Positions 43,777 through 54,734 are shown, counted from the stretch's first letter. The stretch is DNA of 64,000 nucleotides from Lepidodermella squamata (GCA_047495785.1 JBLDXI010000042.1:2728001-2792000), one strand, 5' to 3'. The notes: generated from the sequence alone by a model not told the origin. Program-made: numbers and translations.

Positions 43777-45527
43777 ACCCATCGCATGATTTTTTTGTCC
43801 GATTTGACCTGATTAAATGACATTTCCAAATTTAAAATTTTTAAGCCTGCCATGAACTGATTGTAATTTTTGTTGGGAAGAATAAATTTAGCTCCGGTGT
43901 AGCTTTAAACAGCTGATTTTTTAATATTTTCTATGCGTATTGCCTTCAATAAAGAATTTCTAATTATCGTGTATAAATTTTTCGAATTTTGGTGAAAAAA
44001 TAAACATTAGGTCTTACCGTTTTAATGATGTTTTTCGAGGTTTTTAAAATTAAGTCCCAATTCAGAAATAGGTCAATTATGGAACAAAGTTGTGTTAGGT
44101 GAGCCCTGATTTATCGTTAAAATTTGGTGATTTTACGATGTTTACCTGATTTTTAGCGCTTATTTGCATATGCATTAAATATAGCATTTCTTTAAAATCA
44201 AGTATTGCTCCAATCACACTGGGACTTACGCCATTCGAAAGCTCAAGAGACGGGGAATTTTATGCAACAAACCCTGTGACTTTATGGAGTTACCAGAATT
44301 AGCACAGAAGTTTTTCCGCAGTACTGAGTCGCAGTATTTTCAGATGCCTCTCGCTGATAGCCGCATTCTCATTTTTTCATCTGAGACATCGCCGGGTATA
44401 GGCGACAGAACTACTTACCTCAAACAGATGGCACAATGCTTTTGATGCACAGAAAAAAAAACTTGCATTATAGTTATCATTATCATGCACGCCCCCTTGA
44501 CTAGGTGAAGATGCAAAAAATTAGTTTACACCATCATCTCTTTCCATTCTGGGCAAGTCGTTCTCTCTCCCACCATCCACCCCGTGCGATATTCGGTCCA
44601 TTTTTCGTCGCACACTCCGATGTATACTGGCATGCTGGCGTCTTGGGCGGTGAAATCCATGCGTATTTGCGCAGGCAGAACACAAACAGACCACTATACT
44701 GCCTGCTTTAAAAGCCCTGACGTGAAAAAACAGCCTACATGCAGTAGTTAGCCGCTACATGACATGGCGCGTATGTATATCTGTATATCGTCATGCGCGG
44801 TGAAAAAAGTACACGAAACGACGTTTCGAGGTAAATCGAAAAATCGTATTTTTCAACTTTGAGAATATCGTCACATCAAAATTACCAGAAAGAATCGTCA
44901 AGAAGGATAATCGAACCCGCTCTTTCGAATGGCGCAATTCGTTTTCTTGTAGGATTCGTACTTTTTGCGCCACAGGTAGAAATGAACATCTATAGCTTTT
45001 TTGGTTTTTTTTTGCGGGTGAACACATGGTTTACGAGCGCCTCTTGTTTAATTCTTCGCGACCCCCACAATTTCAATGCTCAGATTTTCATTTTTATTTT
45101 TTATCATAAAATCGGAGCCTGACGAATCCATTTGCAACTTGTTCGTAAAGTGCCAAGGCTGTTTGCTAATGGAACTAGTTCGTGCTTATCGGCGTGTATT
45201 AGCTATGAATCATTCGCACTGGTGATTATTGATTTGAGCTATTTATTTATCTATGGAGCTATTGTATAAACAAGGGCCGCCAATAATTTTTACGATGCAT
45301 TCATTTTTGTGTGAGAACATACATTTAGTGCGTGGACTTGGCCCGTAGAAAAAAACGACCTCGTTAAAGGAAGAACCCAGTGGACATTTCAATGGGGTCT
45401 TTTGATCAATAAAGAATTTCGAAACCGGGTTGTCAAATTATTGTAGAGCGTGATGAGTTGATCGCGAATCCGTAAGTAATTTTCGGCCGGGTATGGACCT
45501 AGCACTTCTTCCGCGCGCATTATGTGA
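43777..45527. repeat. Spacer with duplicated upstream module A (about 44330-45480)
   Basis: Blocks such as CGCTGATAGCCGCATTCTCATTTT (shortened), TCGCACACTCCGATGTATAC, AAAGCCCTGACGTG and AGCTATGAATCATTC recur in the same order upstream of W3 (47630-48480), and partly upstream of W5 (51530-51800). A hairpin-like pair GGCGCAA/TTGCGCC lies at 44931-44971 and, in module B, at 47987-48026. The module is thus a unit duplicated together with the genes. Confidence 0.7.
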
Positions 45528-45775
45528 CCACTTTTTAGGCGGGAAACCGTTTGTTATCTGATTGGCTCATTCAAATGAGACGCGGGCGATTCAAACAAGC
45601 ATTTTTTTTCATGAAAATCGAGCTTTTCTGTCAAGGTTGCACGCGATTTGGTGAAAATAGCGCGCGAAAATGGAGTAAAAGCGTTGAAAATCAAAGACAA
45701 CTGCTCGTTCGAATCGCCCGCGTCTCATTTGAATGAGCAAATCAGATAAAAAACGGTTTGCCGCCAAAAAAGTGG
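45528..45775. mobile_element. 248-bp inverted-repeat (MITE-like) element upstream of W2
   Basis: The first 73 nt (45528-45600, starting CCACTTTTTAGGCGGGAAAC) and the reverse complement of the last 73 nt (45703-45775) differ at only a few positions. The 102-nt middle has no coding content. Long TIRs and no transposase gene fit a non-autonomous DNA element. No clear target-site duplication. Confidence 0.7.
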
Positions 45776-45941
45776 TTCCGCCAAAAGACGAATATGTAAA
45801 CCGATGTTTTATTAGACTCAGCTCTAAATTCTCGAATGTCTAACCTATTTTAGCTCTTTGAAAATTCTAAAAATATTCTCTTTTTTTCTTATCTTTTTCT
45901 TAGCTCTCCTATTTATTATAAAGGCTTGATTATAGGAAGAA

Positions 45942-46633
45942 ATGGCGAGTAAGACTCAAATTGCGATCGTCTATTATTCGATGTATGGCCACGTCCGAAA
46001 GCTTGCTCATGAAATTAAGAAAGGCGCCGAAAAAGTCGGTAATGTTCAAGTCACGCTGTATCAAGTTCCGGAAACCTTGCCAAAAGAAGTGCTCGAAAGA
46101 ATGCATGCGCCGCCTAAGCCTGATGATAGCATTGCCACACCCAACGACTTGAAGAAAGCCGACGGTGTTTTGTTCGGCATTCCGACTCGCTTCGGCAGTG
46201 CTCCAGCGCAGATGAAGTCATTCATGGACTCAACTGGCCTTCTGTGGACCCAAGGCGGCCTGGCTGGCAAGCCAGCTGGTACCTTTTTCAGCACTGGATC
46301 TCCGGGCGGTGGCCAAGAGACAACCGCCTTGACTTTCACTACGCATTTCGCTCATCACGGAATGATCTACGTCCCTCTAGGTAAAATTATTAAATTTTTA
46401 ATATTAAGGAGGATATTTTATTTTTATTTTGCTTTTCAGGATATGCTAATCCTGGCCTACAAAATTATAAGGAAGTTCACGGAGGTTCGCCGTACGGTGC
46501 TGGCACGTTTGCAGGCGACGGCTCTCGCCAACCTTCTGCCCTTGAACTTTCCCTTGCCGAAACTCAGGGTGAAAATTTTGCGAAAATAGCGAAAGCCCTC
46601 AAGCTCGGCAAGGAAATTGCTGATAAAAAATAA
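45942..46633 (+). CDS. FQR1/WrbA-type NAD(P)H:quinone oxidoreductase, W2
   Basis: Exons 45942-46380 and 46440-46633 (633 nt, 210 aa). Key sites are present: [44 protein letters not shown] and [16 protein letters not shown]. The intron (59 nt) is almost identical to the W5 intron. With W3 and W5 it makes a closely related trio sharing the MASK/MANK start, [21 protein letters not shown] and [10 protein letters not shown]-terminal block. W2 carries Ala (SAPAQM) where W3 and W5 have Ala-Ala. Upstream is module A. Confidence 0.92.
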
Positions 46634-46792
46634 CCTGGCTACACTTTGTATAATCAATTTCTTTTATATTATCTAAGCAGTGTTTGTGGTGAGATGCCAT
46701 ATAATTCAGTCCATCTTATTATCCTTAGTGCACGTTCGAAAGTAGCTGATCTATCAGCTTTATAGGCGATGTTAAAATAAACATTCTAATCA

Positions 46793-47100
46793 TGTACATT
46801 GTGTTTGAGGTTGTAAGTTGAAAAAAATCCGCACGCTGATTGGTCAGTTGGCTCGTATCCATGACTCCGCCTTGCTACTTGATCGTGCGATCCATAAAAT
46901 GTTTGCAAAAAATATCTTTTTATGAATGGTTTTACGCATTTGTTGGAAACGCGTGCTACGATACGGCCTTCAAAAAATAATAAAAGCCACAAATTATATA
47001 GATCGCACGATCAAGTAGCAAGGCGGAGTCATGGATACGAGCCAACTGACCAATCAGCGTGCGGATTTTTTTCAACTTACAACCTCAAACACAATGTACA
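46793..47100. mobile_element. 308-bp element with perfect 100-bp inverted repeats
   Basis: 46793-46892 and the reverse complement of 47001-47100 are identical over all 100 bases, separated by 108 nt. Arms begin TGTACATTGTGTTTGAGG. No transposase or ORF of its own; apparent open reading frames on both strands are the two arms read as the same peptide. No evident target-site duplication. Non-autonomous DNA element or hairpin-RNA source. Confidence 0.85.
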
Positions 47101-47101
47101 A

Positions 47102-47290
47102 GATCTCGAGGAAGTTCATGGTGCCGCACTTATGCAGGCGACGGCTCTCGCCGACCAACTACCCTTTAACTTTCTCTAGCCGAAAGGAATCTCGCTAAAA
47201 CTGCCAAGGTCTTGAAGATTAGACGAGCTGCCTCGGCTCAAACTCACCGCATGATTTTCTGTCCAATTTGACCTAATTAAATGACTTATT
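47102..47290 (+). pseudogene. Relic of a reductase exon 2 (chimeric W2/W1-like)
   Basis: From GAAGTTCATGG to CGAGCTGCCTCGGCTC this matches exon 2: the first half is W2/W5-like (GCAGGCGACGGCTCTCGCC) and the second half W1-like (GCTAAAACTGCCAAGGT, then W1-like 3' UTR to about 47370). Frame is broken and no exon 1 is attached. It begins right after the 308-bp element. Confidence 0.75.
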
Positions 47291-47415
47291 CGAATTTCCG
47301 AAATACTATTTGTAAGCCTGCTATGAACTTATTGCAATTTTTGGGGAGAAATAAATTTGAGCTGAAATCAAGTTTCACACAATTAATTAGTTCGCTTTCT
47401 ATTTATATATACCCT

Positions 47416-47500
47416 TCAGCCTGGGGTGCTGCCGGTGTCTTATCAAGCGGGTAAAGTTCCGATGCAACCGACTGAGCTGGAACTCACACTTGGATTTGCC
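47416..47500 (+). pseudogene. Relic of a W4-like reductase exon 2
   Basis: AGCCTGGGGTGCTGCCGGTGT to ACTGAGCTGGAACTCACACTTGG matches W4 exon 2 ([10 protein letters not shown] and PSELELNL) with several substitutions and indels. No other exon remains. Confidence 0.7.
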
Positions 47501-47629
47501 AGGCCGCTTTTTCTGGAATCCAGATTTGCTCTGGAAGGCAGCAGCTTGCTCATCAAAGTGAACGCGTGTTCCCTATAGGGGAATCGCTTGCCCCTATGAT
47601 GAAGACAATAGGTATACTACACGTGTGAT

Positions 47630-48480
47630 CAATTTTTGTCTCATCCTTATCACGGGGTGGGCGACAGAACGGCTTACCTAGAACAGATGGCGTAATGCAC
47701 AGAAAAAACGCCATTACGCCATTCATTCCCATTCTAGGCAAGTCATTCTGTCGCCCACCTGCAATATATGACCCATTTTTTTTGTCGCACACTCCGATAT
47801 ACATGTCCTATGCCGGCATGTTTGAGTCTTAGGCGGTCAAATAATCCATGCGTATTAGCGCATGCAGAACAAACTCGAGATCAATAAAAACGAATATTTC
47901 AACTTTGAGGATCTCGTCACATACGTACCAGTTTGAATTATCACCGATGCTGCAAGAGGGGTATATTAGAACCCGCTCTTTCGAATGGCGCAATCCGTTT
48001 CTTTTTGGGATCGTACTTTTTGCGCCGCTATATGAACGTCGCTTTTTTTGTTTTTGCGTGAAAACATGGGTTGCGCGCAGGTTCGATTCTTCGCGACCTC
48101 CAATGGTTTTTAATGCTCAGATTTTCAATTTTTATTTTTATTTGATAATTAGGGGGCATGATCAACTCTTTTCAAAATTTTGAACTAATTTTCGTCAAGT
48201 GCCAGCCTTGTCAAGTGCCGCGATCGCGCCTATCAGCGTGTGCTAGCTATGAATCATTCACCTGATTATTTGAGCGATTTATTTATGTATGGAGCTGCTC
48301 TTGCAAAATGCGGTCAAAAAAATGCGCCAAAATTTTTTACGATGCATTCATTTTTCGCGAGGACTTTTCCCGTCGATAAAATGACCTCCTTTGGACTACG
48401 ACCCCAGCGGACATGCTCTTTTAAACCCTGAGAAATTATGAAACCGGGTATTCAAATTATTGTAGAGCGCGATGAGTACC
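47630..48480. repeat. Upstream module B (copy of module A) before W3
   Basis: Collinear with 44330-45480: CGCACACTCCGATATAC, hairpin pair GGCGCAA/TTGCGCC at 47987-48026, and AGCTATGAATCATTC with the following TTTATTTAT. One internal stretch (47640-47760) also contains an inverted pair around GGCGACAGAACGG and TTCTGTCGCCC. Likely carries the W3 promoter region. Confidence 0.65.
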
Positions 48481-48573
48481 TAGATTACGAATTTGACAAA
48501 GAAATTTTTTTCCGCGCGAAGTGGACCGATTGTCTAGCGTCTAGCTACTAGACTGCGCTCTTAATTTGCGAAT

Positions 48574-48627
48574 AAAATAAAAGAAAAAGATGAGAAACTC
48601 GAGTTTCTCATCTTTTTCTTTTATTTT
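48574..48627. repeat. Perfect 54-bp palindrome, zero spacer
   Basis: The dyad is centred between 48600 and 48601 in ACTCGAGT, and 27 nt on each side are exact complements (AAAATAAAAGAAAAAGATGA side and its reverse complement). It lies 57 bp before the W3 ATG. Confidence 0.95.
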
Positions 48628-48683
48628 TCCGACTATTTCATAGCTCTCATATTTATCAGAATCACTTTATTTTATTGGAAGAA

Positions 48684-49835
48684 ATGGCGAACAAGACTCA
48701 GATTGCGATCGTCTATTATTCAATGTACGGCCACGTCCGAAAGCTTGCTCAAGAAATTAAGAAAGGCGCCGAAAAAGTCGGTAATGTTCAAGTCACGCTG
48801 TACCAAGTGCCGGAAACCTTGTCAAAAGAAGTGCTCGAAAAAATGCATGCGCCACCCAAGGCCGACGACCCGATTGCCACGCCTGATGACCTCAAGAAAG
48901 CCGACGGCGTTTTGTTCGGCATTCCGACCCGCTTCGGCAGTGCTGCGGCGCAGATGAAGGCATTCATGGACTCGACTGGCGGTCTGTGGATGCAAGGCGG
49001 CCTGGCTGGTAAACCGGCTGGTACCTTTTTCAGCACTGGCTCACCGGGCGGTGGCCAAGAGACAACCGCCTTGACTTTCACTACGCATTTCGCTCATCAC
49101 GGGATGCTCTACGTCCCTCTAGGTAAAATTACTGAATTTTTTAAATATTATGGATGAAACAAAATGGTAATTCGACCGACGACGTAACCCATATTTTCAA
49201 ACCCGCCAAAATATTTCTTTTCGGATAGAGAGCATCAACAACTAAGAAACTTAGCTCTTGTGATTTTTTCTTCGACGCAATGGCGAGGCTACAAAATTCA
49301 AAAACTGAAACCCACGCCAAATCATAGCAACGGTAGTCAAGGGGATTGTTCTCGCTACCTGTAGCGTTTCCTGGCGTGATATGCATAGTGAAGGTAAATC
49401 TTAATGGTCCCAGTATTCATGCACATAGTCTCGGCCTAGAATCGTCGATTTTTCATTTCTAAGAATTCGGATATAACCCCCAAAAGTAGGTATTTTCGGA
49501 CAGGTCAAACCTGCATTCCAGTCGATACTGTCTCCAAAATTTGCACCATCGTAGTCAGCGTGAAACATGGGTTGGGTCGTCGGTCGAATTACGCAATGGA
49601 TGCTTTTAATATTTTTCAAACTGAGAGTCTCTTCTGCTTTTTAGGACGTGCTAGTCCTGCACAAAACCCCAATGAAGTTAATGGGGGTTCGCCATACGGC
49701 GCTGGCACGTTTGCAGGCGACGGCTCTCGCCAACCTTCTGCCCGTGAACTTTATCTCGCCGAAACTCAGGGTGAAAACTTTGCGAAAATAGCGAAAGCCC
49801 TCAAACTCGGCAAAGAAATTGCGGATAAAAAATAA
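48684..49835 (+). CDS. FQR1/WrbA-type NAD(P)H:quinone oxidoreductase, W3
   Basis: Exons 48684-49122 and 49645-49835 (630 nt, 209 aa). Same catalytic motifs as W2: [56 protein letters not shown]. Splice sites are at the usual LG-G position, but the intron is 522 nt, not about 60, because of an insertion. Close to W5 and W2. A perfect palindrome lies just upstream. Confidence 0.9.
49123..49644 (-). other. Enlarged intron of W3 with open stretches on the minus strand
   Basis: About 460 nt more than the same intron in W2, W4 and W5. The minus strand carries two neighbouring open stretches, 49619-49401 (72 codons) and 49386-49141 (81 codons), with varied protein-like composition (for example [20 protein letters not shown]). 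I do not recognise either. They may be parts of a small nested gene or of an inserted element. Confidence 0.3.
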
Positions 49836-50188
49836 ACTGACTTACAGTTCGTCGTGCGCATGTCCTAATTGCGCGATAACGATGAAACATTGGTCTAATG
49901 ACCGGTGTCATTCGATCCGCCGTGATCGATCCGCCGTGATGACCCTTAGTTTTGCATCGGTGATATAATTTACTGAAATTTCAAGAAATAAAGCTGTTCT
50001 TTCGTTTTGGAAATGAACCCTCTTGGACATAGGACTATATACCGTGCGCGCCGTACACGACGAGTTCTTAATCATGGCTGGACTGTGCTATTTTTTCTTC
50101 TGTGTTCGAAAATAGCTGAACTCTCAGCTTTATATAGGCGATGTAAAAATAAGCATGATGTGAATTTTGCTGTCCCATTAAATTGTTC

Positions 50189-50440
50189 ATGCTGTTAGAA
50201 GCCGAGCCCCAACTTGCTACTGCGACCAAGGAACGAATTTCGCTAAAGCAATGCTTTGAAAATCTGATGATCCGCTTCAGCCTAAACCCGTTGCATGATT
50301 TTTTGTCTGAGTTGACCTAATTAAATGACATTTCCAAATTTCCTTAGAATTTTTAATCCTGCGATGAACTGATTGCAATTTTTTTCAAAGAAATAAATTG
50401 AGCTCCTATGAAGTTTCAAGCAGCTGATTTATTTTGTTTT
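50189..50440 (+). pseudogene. Relic of a W1-like exon 2 and 3' UTR
   Basis: GAAGCCGAGCCCCAACTTGC through CCTAAACCC matches the end of W1 exon 2 (SEAELQLASDQGTNF to the stop), with frame-breaking changes, followed by W1-like 3' UTR through the AATAAA at about 50391. Placed between W3 and W4. Confidence 0.75.
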
Positions 50441-50677
50441 CTATTTATATACCCTTCAGTAAAGAATTTCATCGAATTATTCATGGCGTATGAATTTTTC
50501 ATGCCGTGTTTTCATGTGCGCAAAATCGTATATGCCGCGCACGCGACATTCAGTATAAAAACACCCGCATCGCGTAAAATCGACCTATTTTGAAGCACCT
50601 TCGGCGCACAAAAGGACCGGTTATTCCGACCTCACTGTTTTACTCTGAAAAATAATTAGCGAATATTTCGTGAAAAA

Positions 50678-51363
50678 ATGTCTGATAAGGTGAAAATCGC
50701 GATAGTCTACTACTCGATGTACGGCCATATTCGAAAAATGGCTCAAAGCGTGAAAAGCGGCGTTGAAAAAGTCGGCAACGTCGAGGTGACTCTGTATCAA
50801 GTCCCCGAGACCCTACCGAAAGAAGTCCTCGAAAAAATGCACGCCCCGCCGAAAAGCGACGACCCGATCGCGACTGGGGATATTCTGAAAAGCGCCGATG
50901 GCATTCTATTCGGAATTCCGACTCGATTCGGATCAGCCTGCGGCCAGATGAAATCGTTCATGGACTCAACCGGCGCGCTTTGGATGACAGGCGCTCTTCA
51001 AGGCAAGGCCGCTGGGATATTTTTCGGATCTGCTATTCAAGGCGGTGGCCAGGAAACAACAGCCCTAACGTTTATGACACATTTCGCTCATCACGGCATT
51101 GTATTCTGCCCTCTTGGTAATTTTTTTGTAAAATTCAGAAATTTATTTTTAATTATTTTATTTCAGGAAACGCCAGCCCGGCAATGGGGGATAACAGCCA
51201 GGTGAGGGGCGGATCAGCCTGGGGCGCCGGTGTTCTTGCGGGCGGTGACGGTTCCAGGCAGCCGAGTGAGCTGGAACTCAACCTTGCATCGATTCAGGGC
51301 GAAAATTTCGCCAAGACTGTAACTGCGCTGAAAATCGGCCGAGAATTGGTTGACAAAAAATGA
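50678..51363 (+). CDS. FQR1/WrbA-type NAD(P)H:quinone oxidoreductase, W4
   Basis: Exons 50678-51116 and 51167-51363 (636 nt, 211 aa). Motifs: [34 protein letters not shown] and [11 protein letters not shown] (Cys in place of the common Val-Pro). Exon 2 has [12 protein letters not shown]; here Phe/Tyr of the SPYGAG block is Trp, shared with W1. Intact. It represents the W4 subtype of which a relic also lies at 47416-47500. Confidence 0.92.
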
Positions 51364-51529
51364 ATTTTCCTTATCAGACTTCAGGACTGGAATATTTATT
51401 ATACCAATGAACTATTATGATATATTAAATCTGTGATCAATTTCTGTCCCATCACCTTATCACTTTTTCTGGAAAATGTAATTCAGAGTCAAAAATAAAC
51501 ATTACGGTCTAATGAATACAATTTTTTAT

Positions 51530-51800
51530 CAAAAACTGAGTCGCAGTCTTTTCAGAGGCTGATTTATGCCGCTCGCTGATAGCCGCATTCTCATTTTTTT
51601 CATCCGAGATAGATGACCTATTTTTTTTGTCGCACACACTCCGATGTGTATGTCCTATGCCGGCATGCTGGAGTCTTAAGCGGTCAAAATGTGTATTTAC
51701 GCATGCAGTACAAAAACATACCGCTACTGCCTGCTATAAAAGCCCTGGCGTGAAAAAAACAGACGTAGCTTGCCGCTGCCTCACCTGGCGCGTATATATA
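51530..51800 (+). promoter_or_regulatory. Upstream module C with TATA-like box, before W5
   Basis: Partial copy of module A: CGCTGATAGCCGCATTCTC, TCGCACACACTCCGATGTGTA and CTATAAAAGCCCTGGCGTG. TATAAAAG at 51735-51742 lies about 257 nt upstream of the W5 ATG; the equivalent site in module A is TTTAAAAG at about 44706. A 5' leader with an intron or distant start would be needed for direct use; not proven. Confidence 0.4.
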
Positions 51801-51998
51801 TGTTGTAGACCACCGCGGGAGTAGGCTATTGATTGCAGAACGAGCTAGCAAATATCACGCAAATATAAGCTTTCTATTCAACTAGTGGTCTACTCTAATT
51901 CAGCGAGTTTCTTACCTATTTTCGGGCTTTAAAAATCTGAAACTTCTCCTTCCTTAGTTTCGATATTATATTGATTTATCACTTGATTATTGGTAGAA

Positions 51999-52690
51999 AT
52001 GGCGAACAAGACTCAAATTGCGATCGTCTATTATTCGATGTATGGCCACGTCCGAAAGCTTGCTCTAGAAGTGAAGAAAGGCGCCGAAAAGGTCGGCAAT
52101 GTTCAAGTCACGCTGTACCAAGTTCCGGAAACCTTGCCAAAAGAAGTCCTCGAAAAGATGCATGCGCCGCCCAAGGCCGACGACCCGATTGCCACGCCTG
52201 ATGACCTGAAGAAAGCTGATGGCATTTTGTTCGGCGTTCCGACTCGCTTCGGCAGTGCTGCGGCGCAGATGAAGTCATTCATGGATTCGACTGGCGGTCT
52301 GTGGATGCAAGGCGGCCTGGCTGGCAAGCCGGCAGGTACCTTTTTCAGCACTGGATCTCCAGGTGGTGGCCAGGAGACAACCGCCTTGACTTTCACTACG
52401 CATTTCGCTCATCATGGAATGCTCTACGTGCCTCTAGGTAAAATTTTTAAATTTTTAATATTAAGGAGGATATTTTATTTTTATTTTGCTTTTCAGGATA
52501 TGCTAATCCTGGCCTTCAAGATTTCAAGGAAGTTCACGGTGGTTCGCCGTACGGTGCTGGCACGTTTGCAGGCGACGGCTCTCGCCAACCTTCTGCCCTT
52601 GAACTTTCCCTTGCCGAAACTCAGGGCGAAAATTTTGCAAAAACAGCGAAAGCCCTCAAACTCGGCCGGGAAATCGCCGAGAAAAAATAA
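51999..52690 (+). CDS. FQR1/WrbA-type NAD(P)H:quinone oxidoreductase, W5
   Basis: Exons 51999-52437 and 52497-52690 (633 nt, 210 aa). Contains every FMN/quinone motif listed for W2. Its 59-nt intron differs from that of W2 at one base, which is closer than intronic drift would leave, so copy 5 and copy 2 have exchanged sequence recently or duplicated recently. 3' UTR blocks are shared with W2 and W3. Confidence 0.92.
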
Positions 52691-53233
52691 ACTGGCTTAA
52701 GTTTATAATTACAAATGGACTGTCACATGTTTCTCAGTTCCAAGCTTCTATTCATAAAATGTTTCTGTATCTATCTGAGCAGAGTTCCTTTTGTGGTGAT
52801 ATTCACTATAATTCAGTCCATATGTTCATCCTTACTGCGTTCGAAAATGGCTGATCTCTCAGCTTTATAATATGTATAGGCGATGTTAAAATAAACATGA
52901 TGTGAATTGCACTTGCTGTCCTATTAATTTTTTCAAGCCTTTCACGGCGAAATTGATCTCGAGGTACCTCAAGTAAAAACATGCTGATGTCGCTGCAATT
53001 TGATACAAGGTCAGATTTTTGAAGATTACAGCTTTAATTGAGGTGAGCTCATCATCCTCTCTGCTGAGTATCTAATTTCTTAGCAGAGGCCGGAAAAAAT
53101 CGATCAATTTTCAGCCGCGCTATATAAAGCCGTGTGAAAAGGCTCATCACTCGCCATAACAAATTCTCTTAAATTAAACACAACCGCAATTCTTGACAAT
53201 TTTTGCCGTGATACCTTGATTTTCGAAGAAAAA
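52691..53233. other. Spacer W5-W6
   Basis: Carries a 3' UTR block shared with W2 and W3 (around 52860-52920), then unique DNA. No gene seen. Confidence 0.45.
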
Positions 53234-54026
53234 ATGACCACTACTAAAATTGTTATTATTTACTATTCGATGTACGGCCATATTCGTAAAATGGCCGAGG
53301 CTGTTAAAGAAGGCATGGAGAAGGTAGCTGACGTAGAGGTGACTCTGTACCAAGTCGCTGAAACGCTGCCCGATGAAGTGCTCGAAAAAATGCACGCGCC
53401 GCCGAAATCCGATGACCCCATCGCAACGCCTGAAGTTATGAAGGACGCTGATGGCATTATGTTCGGAATTCCGACTCGATTTGGATCAGCCTGTGGGCAA
53501 ATTAAGGCGTTCATGGACTCGACTGGCGGACTGTGGCAGTCTGGCGGTGTGGCAGGAAAGCCTGCTGGGACATTTTTCAGCTCGGCTCTTATGGGAGGCG
53601 GTCAGGAGACAACTGCCCTGACTTTCCTAACCCATTTTGTTCATCATGTAAGTCACAATTTTTGCCCATAGGATTTCCCAAATAATACGACTCTTTGATT
53701 TACAGGGCATGGTGTACGTGCCTTTGGGTAAGATTATTTACAATTTTTGAGAAATATTTCTTCAATGCGTAAATTTTCAGGTGGAGCAGCTCCTCTTTCC
53801 AACATGGATGAACCTCATGGTGGTAAGATATTTGCTGTATATGGCCGATTTTTTTCTAATTTTCTGCGAATTTTCAGGCTCTGCTTATGGTGCGGGTACT
53901 ATTACGGGTTCGGCTGGCACTAGAATGCCGAGTGAAATCGAAACTACCGCAGCGACGCTTCAGGGTGAAATATTTGCTAAAACTGCCAAAGCTCTCAAAC
54001 TTGGCCGCGAAGCTCTCGAAAAATGA
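53234..54026 (+). CDS. FQR1/WrbA-type NAD(P)H:quinone oxidoreductase, W6 (four exons)
   Basis: Exons 53234-53647, 53706-53727 (only 22 nt), 53781-53822 and 53878-54026 (627 nt, 208 aa). Motifs [40 protein letters not shown] and GSAYGAGTITGS are all present. The intron between VPLG and the next exon is the ancestral shared site; two more introns, one between THFVHH and GMVY and one before GSAYG, are additional. Its micro-exon 2 needs accurate splicing. The GGSPYG position reads GGSAYG. Confidence 0.88.
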
Positions 54027-54734
54027 GAAGCATGCAGGCGATATAAGTACTGCCAGCCCACTACCGTAACTGGTTCAATTTCAATTATTGCTGTAATAAC
54101 CAATTTGCTATGGTAGAAATGATGAGCATTTTCTTGTTTCGTGACTTGTTTAATTATCCAGTTGCATGTAATAACAATTTTGTGGATTAAATTCTGACCT
54201 GAAAAATAATGAGATTGATACCAGCAATTAGGTCAAAGTTATTAGACGCGGCGCACCCGTTTTGTCTAGCCAGACTTAAATAATACAGTACTTTTTAATG
54301 ACACGTGGCATCTTCAAACCAGTACACTCAGCCCCCGCGTTGTATGCCAAAAATCATCCGCCTTAACTTTTATTCATCCTTCAATTTTCGAATCGCTTTT
54401 TTTACCTTGAATTTTCGGGCTGGTTTCTTTTTCAACTTGACATACCTAGATAACAATTCTTGTCCGTTGATTTATTTAAAAACATCAAGCTACCGGGATG
54501 CAGAGAAGCACGTATCTAGAAATTAAGGAGGATGATGCCGCTCGAAATTGTTTTTTTTCGAGCCACAAGCTCTAAAGAGTTGTTGTTTTCAGAGTGTTGT
54601 CAGACAGTTGTCAGGTTATACAAGATTGTTATTGAATCTTCTTTTATCAACCCAATCCAGTTTTACTATCATTTCGAGCTTATTAATAATAGATTCAACT
54701 ATATTTATTTTTGAATTATTTTATTCTGATAAAA
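54027..54734. other. Spacer W6-W7, no gene seen
   Basis: AT-rich; carries promoter of W7. No array module recognised. Confidence 0.4.

Noticed and set aside
46786-47179. Two open stretches encoding the same peptide on opposite strands
   Set aside because: They are simply the two arms of the perfect inverted repeat.
48058-48105. tRNA-like GGTTCGATTCTTCGCGACC
   Set aside because: No matching 5' acceptor strand or A box at the proper distance. Treated as part of module B.
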